Source: Torreya grandis
Lineage: Eukaryota; Streptophyta; Pinopsida; Cupressales; Taxaceae
DNA length: 64,000 nucleotides
NCBI GenBank assembly: GCA_037957365.1
Contig: JARHVA010004229.1
Coordinates: forward strand, 1,563,001-1,627,000
Direction: 5' to 3'
The notes beneath the pieces are model-generated. The model was not told where the DNA came from. It did not search any database and worked only from the letters and a program-made list of their open reading frames with translations. Position numbers and translations under genes: made by a program. Below are positions 16,301 through 33,859 of the stretch, in pieces. Position 1 is the first letter of the stretch. The number at the start of each line of letters is the position of its first letter.

Positions 16301-16632
16301 TTTAATTACATAGGAAATGACATTAGTATGGGAACCTAGCTCAAAATATGCAACACCCTAAATAATTTCAAAATTTTCCCCAATGTAGTGAATTGTGCTA
16401 GAAAATGACATTGGTAAGGGAAATCCAAATAAAAATATGAGACACATAAAAATATTTTGGAAACTTTTGTAGTGTTGTTAATTACACCTTGAAATGACAT
16501 CAATACAAGAATATTGACTCAATATATGAAACAATGAAAATATTTTTGATATTTTTCCCAATTTTGTCAATGATGCCATGAAATGATATTGGCACAAGAA
16601 ACCTAACTCAAAATATGAAACACCCCAAATAT
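1331..16632 (+). repeat. ~88 bp satellite array, ~170 copies
   Basis: A head-to-tail tandem repeat with period about 86-90 bp runs uninterrupted for 15.3 kb. The best conserved blocks in each monomer are AATGACATTGGTATGGGAAA, then CTCAAAATATGCAACACCCC, then AAATATTT, then a variable A/T stretch, then CCTAGTGTTGTGAATT. Monomers differ from each other by perhaps 15-30 percent (estimated by eye) with many 1-3 base indels. Every copy I read has the same orientation, and I saw no transposon or gene inside. Open frames within the array (for example 2944-3186, 3547-3759, 7028-7264) are chance readings of the repeat. The left edge is the first recognisable monomer; the right edge is where the CACCCCAAATAT block runs into unrelated sequence. 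The high divergence suggests an old array without recent homogenisation. Confidence 0.95.
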
Positions 16633-19600
16633 GTCATGCCTAATATTTTTATTAGGTTCTAATCTCTTGGTATTTTTCACATGGTATCCTGTCAAGTCAT
16701 TAGGACCTCAAAGGCATTAGAAGATAAGCCTAATGGTTGAAACCTCCCATGGTTCTAGGATCTATAATGCTACCACTTCTCAGCTTCTTGGGCCCTCTAT
16801 ATTTTGAAGGAATTAGGGGATTGGATCCTAATGAATTGATCCTAACTAGGTTATATGTTCTAGAACACTGCCACATGGTAGCTTCATGGGCACTTAAAAC
16901 TTATGGGATATTATGGGATTAGACTATCTAGCTAATGCATAGAGTTATCATAATGATGACATGTGGCATCATTTGGAAAAATTTCCAAAAAGTATAAGAA
17001 ATTTACCAAAAAAATATAAATTTGATTGAGTTAAAGTTTGTGAACCATTCAAAAATTGACTAAGGAAAATAAAGGGTAATTAATCCATTAGACTATGTAG
17101 AACAATTTGGCAAGGCTCGTATTCCAAATGATTAAGTGAAGTGTGAAAACATCTATGGTAAAAATATGAATCAAATCCAATCAGCAAGTAAATATTGATT
17201 CTAAACCAATAAACAAAACTAAACCAATATTATGATTAGTTTAATAGACTTAACAAAAAGTCTTAAGTAAATTTTAATATATCCAAAACATCTCTTAGGA
17301 AACTACTCATCCCATGAATTGGCTAGTCTATTTTTAGAAGATAAACTTTTATGATAAACTAAGGCTAAAAGACCAGTCAAAATGATTTATTAAAGTGTGA
17401 ATCCATAGATTCAAGGATTGGTCTATAATTACTTTTTCCATCATCAATTAAACTCTTTCAAGGGTGGTTATCCTAAACCTATCTGGTTGTCTTTAATTGT
17501 TATCTTCTTAATAAAATGGCCTACTTCTTTTACTATTTTCATTTTTATATATAATTTTATCTTGTTAAAATAAGGTATATAGTAGATGACTTATTCAATT
17601 CTTAAAATTAGGAACTCTTCTAGAAGACACATATTTGATTGAATATAAACAATATTTATATTTTATAATAAACTATATTTTTATTCCCTAATAACGTTCA
17701 CTCAACCATTTACTTGAGTTATACTCATGAATGGATAAGCTTAGTCCATAAAGGTAAATCAAAATATATTACATAGAGAGGCACAAATCATACTCAATAG
17801 GATAATTATCTACAATATTCAAGCCAAGAAAAGTATACTTAATATTTTTTAAAAGAAAAAAAGGGTTGTTCCTTAATTCATGGATTCCTTCTAAAAAGAT
17901 TAAAAATAGAACCTAATGTTGTTGTTAATAACATAAAATCAAAGACTTTACTATTTAATCTTGCATATATTATGTCTTATCACCAAAAAATTTAAGCAAC
18001 AAGGTCCATACTAGAAGATCATAAAACCATATCAAAAAGGGTTTATCATAACTAGATTTGTGTAAGTAGAACACCATATTATCTTTATTATCTAAGACAT
18101 ATGAAGTGTAACTCACTTGCCTTCTTGAGTATATGTGTAATTCACATTTATATCATCTAAAAATAAATATATTCAAGTATCTCAAGATACAATGCACAAA
18201 GCAATCACATGATATTTGACTAAAAGTAGACATATTGGTTAACACCCAAAACATGGCTAGGTTTAGACATGAATACATAATAATCCGCTAGTATTCTATT
18301 ATCAAAAATAAGTTTATCAAAAGTATATAAATAAATTAGATATATTTAATTAGTTTATATGTAATATCAATAATAATGATAGTGGCTCACACCTTGGCCC
18401 ATAATATAACTTAAGCATACATATACATAATTTCTATCAAGATCATTCACTTATTGGCTCACAATTGGATATCAAAATAGGATAAGAGAATAATTGATCT
18501 ATGATTATGAGTTCCTATTTAATATAAGTAAAGCATTGACCAACAAAATTAGGGTTCACCTCCCAAACATTTTTGATCATCAACCAACTACTCTAGACAC
18601 CCCTAAGCTCAAGGCTCCTAAATTTGGGCATTTTCACATATGTAGATGGTATTTTAGGTGTCAAGGATGAAGGTATGTATAATCATAAGTTAATAACCAT
18701 AAATAATAATTTTTAAGAGGCTACCAACCTTGAAGGTACTTCTATCAAGCACATAAACATGAAAAAAGAAGCACAAAATATTAAACTAATCAATCATTCA
18801 ACCAACAAGTCATGTTTCATTATATAATCATGAGAGGGATTAGTAAAACTACCACCATGTCCCACGTGACATGCCTAACCCTTATTACTTCATGAATAAT
18901 TTAACCTATCAAGGCATCATATAATATCATACTACCAAGAACCTTCCCATTATAGGATAAGCAATCATTCTGATCAAACCATATATCATGAAGGAATGTC
19001 TTAACTTTGAACTCCAACACAAGGGAAAAAAGTATAGGGGGTGATCAAAACATATCCTTAGAAAAATAATCAAATATAATAAATAATATAAGTGGCCTTA
19101 CTTCCCTCAAACACAATAATTTTATTGATAATCACATACACTTCATGTAGTAAAATAAAAGATTAGTTGAGTCAAAATTGAAAACTTACCCAGCTGATCC
19201 ATGTCCTCCATGGGATATTTTTTAAAGCTTTGTTATAAATAAGTATCTCCCTCTCTAGGATCTTATCTTGTTTTTCCTCATAAAAATGGTAAAATTACTT
19301 TTATATTAGATCCACCTTATTCAAATAGATGTCTTATCCTTATCATAATGCAATTATAACATGACAAGCATTTGTTCATACCTTGGATCAACATATCACT
19401 CTCATTTCAAGCCCATGCCTTAATAATATATGTCTATTTTATTTTAAATTATCACATGGTGGACCTTAATGGAATCATATGGTTTCTTATATGAAAACCC
19501 ATTTCCAAAACTTGGCTTAAGGTAAAGTATATTAATGGACTAGACTATGACTTGATAACTAGACACTCTAGACATTGGTCTACTTTATCCTTATGAATTA

Positions 19601-21499
19601 ATTATGACTATATAATTGTGGTTTGAATAATCCAATAGTGATTGAAATCCACTAATACACACCAATTCTTAATAAAAATTTCAAATTACATACAATCCAT
19701 ACATCCTAGATTTGATAAGGTTTAAGACTAGATATGGGTTAGAAATAGGATCACACATGATGTGATAATGCATGGTCCTTAGTCCTTCATTAGAAATGAC
19801 TTGATCCTATACACTTCTTTTAAACATGAAATAATTATATTCTAATAGACAAAAAAAATAGTCATAAGCATGATATATCATTTAATTAAACCAATATAAT
19901 CAACTTACAAAGAAATTCATAAGGTCATTAAGTGAGCTTGATATATTTATTTTTACATCTAAAATTTCAATTAAAACCTAAGTAAATAATTCAATCATAC
20001 TAAACCATCACTTACCCTTTTCATAATTCACTTATGATCATAAAAGCACCACATTGTATTCAAAACTAGTAGACTAATTCTAATAAAATTATCAAGTAAA
20101 AACATATAACAAATATTAATAATATGTTTTGTTGACCAAATTTGACTTTTAGGTCAAATTAGGGCACCCCAAGTAAAAAAATGGTTTGATATATGTTTTG
20201 GGGGGCATAATATCTTGTCATGTGGTGTTTCATAGATAATTTAATGTTATTCAATGATATATTAGCCTTGGTTATAAATTTCATTAGCCAACATGTCCTT
20301 TTAAGTCATTTTAGGGGTAAAAAAAGAGCATTTAATGTTTTGTACAGGTTTATTAGGAAATGTGAAGGTTTTAAAATATTATTTAATGCCGCATGTGTCC
20401 ATATAAGTCTTAAATAATTTTCAAAACTAAAATATGATAGGTTATGCAAAAGAAAATGTATTTTTATTAAAGGAAAAGAAGAGTTTGGCACTTATATAGC
20501 CTCCTTGGGAAGTATGCCACATGAAAAATGGTCAATTAGTGCCTCTTCAAATTCCCCAAGCATAGTTAGACATTTTTTTAATTTGAAAGTGACTTTTCTT
20601 GCTCAAAACTATTCTACTCCCTTTTCACCCTTCTTGTTAAACAAAAGTGACTTGCAGGTTTTTGCTTGGTATGGATAACTCAGGAGGTTTTAGCTCAAAT
20701 GACTTTGGGAGGTTGTAGTACACTTAGATAAATTAATCTTAATATAATGATTTTTAATATTGAAATTTTGATTTATGAACCATTGCTAACAAGTTGACTA
20801 TGCAAATATGCCTACTAATTTGTGCACCCTAAAGGTTTTACTTGGGTTTTGAGGCTTTCATATAATCCAAATACTAATATGAGTTCCATATTATGTTCAA
20901 TCCATATCCTCATTCTTTCCATTCTCATTTTCATGTTTGGAAAAGATATCATGAGCTTTTTGGTTTAGTTTGTAGGATGATGTCCCAAGTGTGATGGCAG
21001 TCATTTGCACTACTTACAAAAGATTGTATTCTCTAAAGGAGATAAATATGAATGGGAAACAATGTTTTCCATGTTTCATGCCATATATAATACCTAATTT
21101 CCATTTTTTACCTCACAATTCCATGCTTTGATCAAACTTTTGGCCCATTGTCATACTCAGTCAACTCCTTACCCATTTTCATATGCATCCATGTTGAATC
21201 ACGTGTATAGATCTTGTTTAGTATGTTAATGAAGGTGTGTTTGAGGTATCTAGATGTTAAAATGTGTTTGTTATAAGGAAAAAATAATTATTAATCTTCA
21301 AAGAGTTTGTAAAGGGCTATCACAGTCATATGTAGGATACTTTCACCTAGTCTACCATGAATATGCATACATAGGTGTTTAAAGGGTTTTTAATGTTGAA
21401 GTGAAGTCTGGGGTCTTGTATAAATATATTTTATATCATAATATACTATTTGGACCTTTTTAAAACCTAAATTTTATTATCATTATGCATGTCTTTCTC
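16633..21499. other. gene desert
   Basis: AT-rich sequence after the satellite array. The segment 16640-16930 is slightly richer in G+C and contains a 61-codon plus-strand frame (16737-16922) that I do not recognise; it may be a remnant of a mobile element. Nothing else here has coding character, LTR ends or RNA structure that I can support. Confidence 0.5.
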
Positions 21500-23290
21500 A
21501 TTATTTTCCTAAACTGACATTTTGCTTGCTAAACTCAGTCAAAGTCATCTACAGGTGGCTTACCATAGAGATTTGAGATTCCTAATGGAGTGTTGGAGTA
21601 TTGTTGAAGTTCCTTAAAAAATAATAAAATATTTAAGAATATTTTAAAAAACACATGAAATTTGCTAAGTTGGCAGTCCAACTATGAAAAGCCTCAAAGG
21701 GTTCAAGGACTGAGTTAAGGCCTTTTGTCCCTAATGCATAAAAATAGATGTCTAAGAGATATTTTTTAGGTCCCATATAATATGTATACAAATAGTTTAA
21801 AATCATATAAATAAGTGATTTTTGTTTCCTCTATCATGGATAAGACTTGTGAAAAAAATGGAGTCAAAGGGATTGATGTAAGGAAGTTGTTATGAGACCC
21901 AAAGATGCCTCTTAAACCACTAAACCCATATCGTATTCACCTACAAGTTTGAGTTTCAAGAGACTCTTTCATTAAAAAATTAAAAAAATTGTCATACCTC
22001 CATGATATAATTATTTTATATTATATAATAATCATTCATGACCTAAAGTTCATCAAAAGTGTTTAATATTCTATGTTCTAAACCCTCATATCTACCTACA
22101 GTTTGTACATTGATCCAATGTTGACCTACATCTGAGTATGAAGATAGAGTTACAATATTGGTGTCTTAAGTAGTGTTTATAAATTTAAATATAAACTCAT
22201 TTATTTAATAAAATTATATATGGATTTAAAATTTCATGGAATGTCTCCATATATCATGATTAGGGCTCAAATTAGTACAAATACACCTACAACCAATAGA
22301 GGGTGAAGAGGGGTAGGGAACAGGTAAAGTGGATTTATTAAGATGTATAAATTAATAAATATGATAAAATGGTACATAATAGTTTTAATATGACTTAAAT
22401 TAGGGTTATAATACCTGATGATAGGGTCTAAGTCACATAAATACCACCTATAAGTCTTGGAACTCACCTATAGTTAGTTGAGGATGACTGAGACAGACAG
22501 TGAGTTAGAAAATAGTCCAAGGTGATGGTTTAAGCTCAAAAAAGTATAAAATGGATAAAATAAGTTAATAAGTGACTAAATTAAACTCTCAAGGGGTTTT
22601 TAGACACTATTCCATGCCTAACTAATGCAAGATACCTATAGGTGACCCCATTTCCAAGCAAAGTACAATCAACTAGTCTTTGGTCTGGATGTTGCTTAAC
22701 TTCCTAAAATATGAGGTCGAGAAAACATATGGATTATTTTAATATTATAAGGTTTAAGTGAGGTTTTAAAATTATTTTAATTCATATATATTATAAATTG
22801 CACCTATAGGCCCTGATGACAGAGCACAACCAACTTTAAGTACTGAGGAAAACAATGATCTAAGTGTGAGGTTTTGAGAATGTTTTAGTTATTCAAGGTA
22901 AATTAAGGTAAAATAAAATTCTAAGTGTCATTTAATTTTAAATTAAAACCCATACACACCATGATCAAGGTCCTTTAGAGAGGTATTTTTTTTCTTTAAG
23001 GTAGAATATAGTCAAAGTTGAAAGTTAGTCTTGACTGAGTAAGAAGTTTTAAGAGTTATCAATGGTATACAATGGGTTATGAAGATACAAAAGTTTAAAA
23101 TATATTAAAAATGGTGTTTAAAATTTGGATTTTTTCTCCTATGATAATAAATCTAGGAAGGATCTCTTTCTCAAGCAAAACATAGTCATTCTTCTAGACC
23201 CTACATAGTCAGCCTTTAAAGGAGTCTGCCTTATTTTGTTAAAAAGTTTGAGGTATAAAATGATGTCACCAAAGGCTCATGCTTTTTGGA
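21500..23290. repeat. decayed ~170 bp repeat (possible)
   Basis: A loose motif recurs: an ACCTATAGG or ACCTACAG core, then a phrase like AAGCAAAGTACAATCAAC, then TATGAGGT. Recognisable occurrences start near 21548, 21940, 22088, 22470, 22630, 22800, 22970 and 23150. The last four are spaced about 170-180 bp apart. Similarity between copies is weak, so this could be an old tandem repeat or pieces of one dispersed element. No coding sequence is visible. Confidence 0.35.
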
Positions 23291-23344
23291 GGGAATATAA
23301 AAGAATTATAAAATCCCATATAATTTTCACCATTATCTAAGGAT

Positions 23345-23392
23345 TTAGGGGAGTACCCTTTGTTTTGTCTTAGATAGAGGGTACTCCCCTAA
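23345..23392. repeat. 15 bp perfect inverted repeat
   Basis: The arms TTAGGGGAGTACCCT (23345-23359) and its exact reverse complement (23378-23392) are separated by an 18 bp T/G-rich loop. The stem is G+C-rich against very AT-rich surroundings. It could be a hairpin of a small mobile element or chance; there is no poly-T tract or gene that would make it a terminator. Confidence 0.6.
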
Positions 23393-25510
23393 TGCTTGAA
23401 ACTAGTAGTTTTGGGAGATAGGTAAGAGGTATAAACTAGAAGCACATGAAACAATTAAAAAGGGTTTGATGATTTGTAATACCCATAATTTACTCATAAA
23501 ATTCAATAATAGTTAGGTGAAGATGAAAAGATAGGTTTAAACCTCTTAAGATTGCAGGCAAGCTTTTAGGCAAGGTGAAGCATAGTTTCCAAATGGAGGA
23601 TCATTATCACTCTTCACATGAAATGAAATTTCCCATAAATTTATACTTATTTATGATGTTTAAATTTAGTTATATAAGATATTATAATGCATGAAAGACA
23701 TAAAATAGACTATTTTGGGCCTAAACCTATAGACATGATTCTAGGCATGATTAGGCCTAGTGCCCAAATGAGGAGTCCATCACACTTACTGCATGAGATG
23801 AGAATTCCAATATATTGTAACATGGTTTTAGGGTAATATATTAATTATAGTGGTTGTTATAAGGTAAATAAACCCCTAAATAAGCCATTTTGACTCAAAA
23901 ACAACATTAAACCTATGGAAAAGGTAAAAACAAGTTTGATAAGAGAACTTTGGATGCTCACACCTTTCATGTTGATTTGTATGGAGGCATAAGAGGTTTA
24001 AGAGAGTTGACAGGGATATTTAAAAATTCTTTTTTGGAATTTATTGGAAACTTTTATGTCAAACCTTTATGAACAAAGCTTAAGAGGGCAAATAGGTCTA
24101 AAACCCTTGTTAAACACTTGCAGAGACTAGCTTGAGAAAATGAAGTTATAAATATGATAAAATGGAATATTTTTCTGATGAAAATTATTAGAAATTTAAT
24201 ATTACTCAATTAAGAAACTTCCCACTAGGATGAGTTGTACGGACTTGTATGGGCATGTCATAAATAGGGAATTTTTGATGATTTTTGTGTTATGCAAGCT
24301 ATTGGAGGATTTTGAAGGTGAAACAAACTTTGGGAGGAAAATATAGAATTTAGATAACCACTAATGTCAATTTAATACTATATATAAACTCATAATTGTC
24401 TAAACCAAGTGCTTCAACTCAGCCAGTCAAACATGGCATAGTGGATAAGCTACGGAGAAGTGTGAAAACTTCAAGTGGATGGATTTTTAAGGTGTCTCTA
24501 ATGATTATAAGGACATGGAGGGAATTAAAACATTTAATATAATAAATTTTATGGATTTTCATGATAAATTGATCTCTTTTTGTAAGCCAAGTGTGTAGGG
24601 TACATGAAAGGAGTGTTTTTTGGACTCTAGATGATGATTGCTCTTTTCTAGGTGATTTTAAATGACCAAGCCTAAAACCAATGCATAGATAGGCGTGTTT
24701 TATGTTTTTAAAATTATTTACAATCATCGTACCTAGTCTCAATCAGTTATAAGGCGTTCAAATAGGTATAATCATGTAGGTAGCTTTTATAACACTGAAT
24801 GATGAGTTTCTTGCCACTTTTCATGAAGTTTATCACTTGGATTGACATTTTTAATTCTTGGACTTACATGGTTATTCCAAAATCCTTCTATAATTCATAA
24901 TTAACTAATTTTATTATATTTAAAACTATCCTTATGACCCTTGGACTTCTCTCTTCTCCTCTCTCTCTTAAGTTATATAAAAACTAGCCATTTTGGCCAT
25001 TTTATTCTGTGCTCCACCTGAGTATGGTGAAGCCCTGATCAAATGTATAAATTTTGATCAATAAGACTACTGATTTTTACCTCTTCCATGACTTTTTTTA
25101 GTGTTTTCATATGTAATGTTTAATTTTTCATAAGTGACGACTATGGATTCCTTAGCATGTTATTTCATTTTGTCATCTATTTGTAGTTAGAAAGCTTCTT
25201 CTTATAGGTCATGTGAAGAATTATAATAAATGTCTAAGATTTAATGAGTTATCCTATTCATTATTACCCTCATATTCCTATTTTATATTCTTCCTAGATT
25301 TGCACATTCATCCATAACCTCATAATGTAATATTTATGTGAGAAGATGAAGATTGGAGAAGTGTATGTTCAATTTGTCCTTTAATTTCAAGTGTAACATG
25401 AATATGGTTGGATGTCATCATGTTATTTGGTGTATCACCTCCATTATATTAGATTTATTTCAGTTATCCTTTTCCCTTTTCACCCACCATGTTTAGTTTT
25501 ATTTATTTTT
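23393..25510. other. gene desert with one unrecognised 107-codon frame
   Basis: The longest frame not caused by a simple repeat is 24419-24742 on the minus strand. It has no recognised domain, signal peptide or conserved motif, and I do not call it a gene. At 24970-25080 on the plus strand there is a pyrimidine-rich run, a TTATATAAAAA box and a downstream AATAAGA, an arrangement seen in the promoter/polyadenylation part of LTRs; without a second copy this stays a guess. Confidence 0.4.
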
Positions 25511-25978
<468 letters not shown>

Positions 25979-26073
25979 TGTCCACGCATGTGTTCCTACG
26001 CATGTGTGTGTGCATGCTTGCATGTGTACACGTGTGTCTGTGTGTGTGCATGCATGCATGTGCATGTTTGTGC

Positions 26074-29740
<3,667 letters not shown>

Positions 29741-29760
29741 TGACATTTTGGTATTAGGGC
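29741..29760 (+). other. LTR end plus initiator-Met-type primer binding site
   Basis: The sequence reads TGACA (29741-29745), a 3 bp spacer, then TGGTATTAGGGC (29749-29760). Plant LTR-retrotransposons primed by initiator methionine tRNA normally carry TGGTATCAGAGC a few bases after an LTR ending in CA. This copy differs by two substitutions. It marks the 5' end of a plus-strand element whose interior should follow to the right, but no gag is recognisable before the copia element begins at 30751, so it is an orphan fragment. Confidence 0.65.
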
Positions 29761-30750
29761 AAGGTATAACACTCAAAACTCTAGGGAGAATTTGTATGGT
29801 CAATCTAGTTACCTTGATTAATAAATATTAAACAAAATGTACACTTAGTTTGGATAGTATTACTTAGGAGACTTATTACACATAGGTACTATATTAGATG
29901 TGATTTTTGGTTTGTCAGATATTTCACACATGATCAGATACCTCATGATGGGATAGTGAGACATTGCAGCATGAGACTTTTGGACAATGTATACTGATAA
30001 GGTTATTTAGACATTGTGTGATACTAGTAAATTATAAAAATGTGTTGTGACTATTAATCAATGTGAATAGATATCTCAAGCCAAACATGTTTACCCTTAA
30101 ATTTTTTAGTTGTTATGCATATGTGTAATTATAACATGTTATTTAAACACACATCATTATATATATAACAAACCTCATAAACAATGTACCCTCTCTGTGT
30201 AAACATTGTTATGTGATCGTAGAGTGTGTATGTCATTATACCAATATGATATTTTATGTTTTTAATCTCAATTGTTCTCTTGTGAAAGTGAATATGTTTA
30301 TGAATAACTTTGTATGAAACTCCTATTAAGAAAATGTGGTTTAACTTAACATGTGTTCATGTAAACCTATAATTTATAAGTGAAAAATGTTGTTATGTAG
30401 TAATGTTTTTTGTTGATTAACTCTGCATCATTGATAGAGTATATGAGTACTGATGCGCATATGGGTTTTGAGGGTGGATTATAACTATGTTTATACTAGT
30501 TTAGATTGGGTCATGAGATAATAAGTGTATCTTATCATAATTTAAAAACCCATTTTTCCCCTTTACATGAGGTAGCTACTTAATTATTTCATGTTTTTGC
30601 ACCATGATTTCTTTAGGCATCATGGGATCTTCATGAATAATGGTCACTTTACAAATGATGTGTTCTTTCAATCACCCCTTAGTTGTTGTTAAAAGCACAA
30701 TATTAGTTAATTATACTTAATTAAACATTGTGAACCTTTGGGAGAAATTC

Positions 30751-33549
30751 TGGAAGCACAACCACTAAGAGGGGTATGAATTAGTGTAAAAACTTTTCTT
30801 TCAATTCCAATTATCATTAATTAACCATTAAACTAATATAGAGATATAGAAATGCATAATCAACCATTCATATGAGCATCAAGCAGGAACATAACACATG
30901 AACACAATACCTATGTGGGAAACCCTCATGGGGAATAAAACCCACTAAAACATAGCTTTTAATATATTTATATACTTAATTATTCAATATTTAGTGAGGT
31001 AAAAACCCCATAAGGAAAACCAACCCTTCATTAGTCAAGCACCAACTCAAATAGGCCTTTAACAAGCACCAACTTGCAAAGATGCACCAAACCACTAGGT
31101 GACTTAGTAATAACTCAACCACATGGAACATATGATAAAATTTTGACACCTTTTTTTCACTCAACTGATGATGATCACCTTATTTTTCTCTTCACTCTCT
31201 CTTATACCTCTCAAACTGCCTATTAGGCCTCCTTGCTCAACTAACCCTCTTCTTGATTGAATTAGGTCATATGACCATGATAATAATCATTATAATGAAT
31301 ATTATATCTTCATAAAATATTTAACACACATTTATTATGGTTTTAAATCACTCTACCTTGTTTCTAAACTTCTATTTCATTTGTTCCTCACCTCAATATA
31401 TTTCCTAGTCCAACTAGGCTTATAAGACCTCCTTATACTTAAATATTGCTTCCACATACCTTGGTCAGCCAAAAACCTCACCATAATTTTATAACCATTA
31501 AAATATATCAATATAAACACATTTAATAAGAGAAACAACCATTACATATGTTGGCCACCACTCATAAGGGACAAAACCACCAATAATCCTAAAGGAGAAC
31601 TAATGCAATTAGGCCTTCTCAAAGCACATGTTTCACCTTGACTACCTTGGATCATCTTGATCCTCCATAAACTTATTTAAACTTCACACACTCTTCAATT
31701 ATATCCATAAAAAAATAATTTTAGGTCCCCAACACCATTTAGTTCATTCTAGTCCTTGAACCATACCATTAGGCCTACTAATAATTAGGTCTTCTTACTA
31801 CCAAAAAGTCTTCCTTAAATATCTAAAGCATAAAATAAAATTTTACACATAAAAATATAAAAAAATAACTTATCCATATATATCATGACTTCATATTCAT
31901 CACTACTTCCATTATACTTACCATACAGGGCAAAAGACCTCAAACTAACCACTTCCATATGCTCACTCATAACTGTAAATAGACCTCAAAAACTAGTCAA
32001 GAACCTTTTAATTTTCACACCTTCATAGGAAATTATTATTAATATAAATAATTTAATATTAACCTATTATACATATATAAAAACTTTATGTTCATTAAAT
32101 TATTCAATTATAATAAAATCACCTCATTCTCATCTCTGCTAGATGACTACTCAAAACTACCAAAAAAATTAAAAATAGAGTCATGAAAAAAATTACTTAA
32201 AATACCTATAAAATAAATATCATGAACCTAAAATGGGTTTATATTATCCTTAATCATCCTAAAATAAACTTAAAATAAACATATTATAGGCTCAAATATT
32301 AATATTGGTCATATAGACCAATCTCATGGCTTCACTCTACACAGACCACACTATGTTAGACATGTCAATTTGAGAGAAAATTTATACCATACACACTCAT
32401 CTAAAAATATTATATATAATATGGACACGTGTTACATGTATTTAAAAAAAACCTAGTTTTATTATATCCATCCCTAATCCATGGCAACACTTCCCTAATT
32501 TCATTCCCACTTTTGCTTGGTTTTTCTCACTTTTTGCCTCACTAGGTTTTTTAGAGATAGGTCAACTTCCATGATCATTTTAAAATATTTTAAGTTTTTT
32601 ACCTACTTATAAGCCATTATGGGCATATTATATAGGTATTAATCATAAAACTTCATCCACTTAACAACTTTGACTCGATTAACTCTACCTATTATAGCAA
32701 ATTTCCTAGAAATATGGATTTTCCTATAGGGTCCACTCACTCATCTTATAAACCAATACCACCTAGAGATACCTAGGAGAGTCCTATATATTATCCAATC
32801 ATCAAAATACTTCATCCAATTCATTCTAAGCCATTTCTATCAAGATCTTCCATATCAAGTCATTGTTAGGGTTTTAGAAGGGTTTAGACTGCCCTCCACT
32901 CTTAACAATCATTCATAAACTTAGGCCCTCAATCTAAAAACTAATGCCATGAATTTATATCTATGACCCTTCCTTGAATAATATGAACTACTTGGATCCT
33001 CATGCAAATGTTTCATGTGTTAGTGATCATAATAAAAACCTTCTTAGGTTTGTAACACCTCATTTTAGCACTCAAGAGTCCTTACCTAATTTTTATGATT
33101 TTTCCTTAAATACAAGACCCAAAACTTCATGATAACTATTGAAACAACCTCTCACACCTTTATAAAATCTCACATGAGCTCTATCACCTTAAAAATTAAA
33201 ATTGTCTCCTCATTAGGCCATACTAGGTCTCTTTACACACTTGGCCTATACCTCTAAGCCACACTTAGACCTTGAACACACCTTGAAATCTCTTTCTCTA
33301 CTTTAAACACCTCATAATCATGTCATACAACCTCATAACATTCTCACACACTACCAATATTATTCTTATAAGCCTCATATTAATCACCTCAACATGCAAC
33401 CAAGCTTATACCTTCACACTAGGTATCTCAAGTACATGACTCATGAAATCAACCTCAAGAACATCAAAGACAACTCAAAATGACATAAATGACACTTTCA
33501 TTACATTAATGACAAATCCATGCATACCTTGGAACACATTTTTAACAAT
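30751..33549 (-). repeat. copia 3' LTR (left copy)
   Basis: About 2.8 kb, beginning TGGAAGCACAACC and ending TTTTTAACA on the plus strand, so it has the usual TG...CA ends. It aligns along its whole length with 37674-40436; shared anchors include AACTAATATAGAGATATAG, CAACCATTCATATGAGCAT and TTCTCAAAGCACATGTTTCA. It carries no open frame of note. Divergence from its partner looks like about a fifth of positions plus small indels. Confidence 0.9.
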
Positions 33550-33561
33550 CTTCACCTTTGT
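33550..33561 (-). other. polypurine tract of the copia element
   Basis: On the minus strand this reads AAAGGTGAAGAT immediately before the LTR start TGTTAAAAATG. A purine run directly upstream of the 3' LTR is the plus-strand priming site of LTR retrotransposons. Related plant copia elements have a longer G run here, and this one appears to carry G-to-A changes. A second purine-rich copy, AAAAGGGGAGAT, lies about 90 bp upstream at 33630-33641. Confidence 0.75.
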
Positions 33562-33859
33562 CATTGATGGCAACCATTTAAAGAAGCTTCTCTCACTAGG
33601 ATGCATCTCTCCCATATAGATCAATCTCCCCTTTTAACATCAATGACAAAGAAATATCTAAAATAAAAATCAATAAATAGGGATAAAATATCATATCAAC
33701 AAACTCCATTATCTTAATGCATACCTCAGACATCTTCTTGACAAACTGATATGATTCCCACATTGACCTCAAAGTTTGTGCACTTATTTCCTACTCTTGG
33801 AGCTAAAGCACTTCATTATTATCTGCCCTTGAGCACTTGAATTTATTAATGATTTTTAG

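Noticed and set aside
1331..16632. CRISPR array
   Set aside because: The repeats are contiguous, with no unique spacers, the period is about 88 bp with high divergence, and the context is plant-type DNA without cas genes.
16737..16922. 61-codon ORF in a G+C-richer patch
   Set aside because: No similarity to a known protein that I can recognise; the patch may be an LTR remnant but has no partner or boundary.
24419..24742. 107-codon minus-strand ORF as a possible small gene
   Set aside because: It is the longest non-repeat frame but shows no recognised domain, no conserved motif and no second copy; frames of this length can occur by chance over 64 kb.
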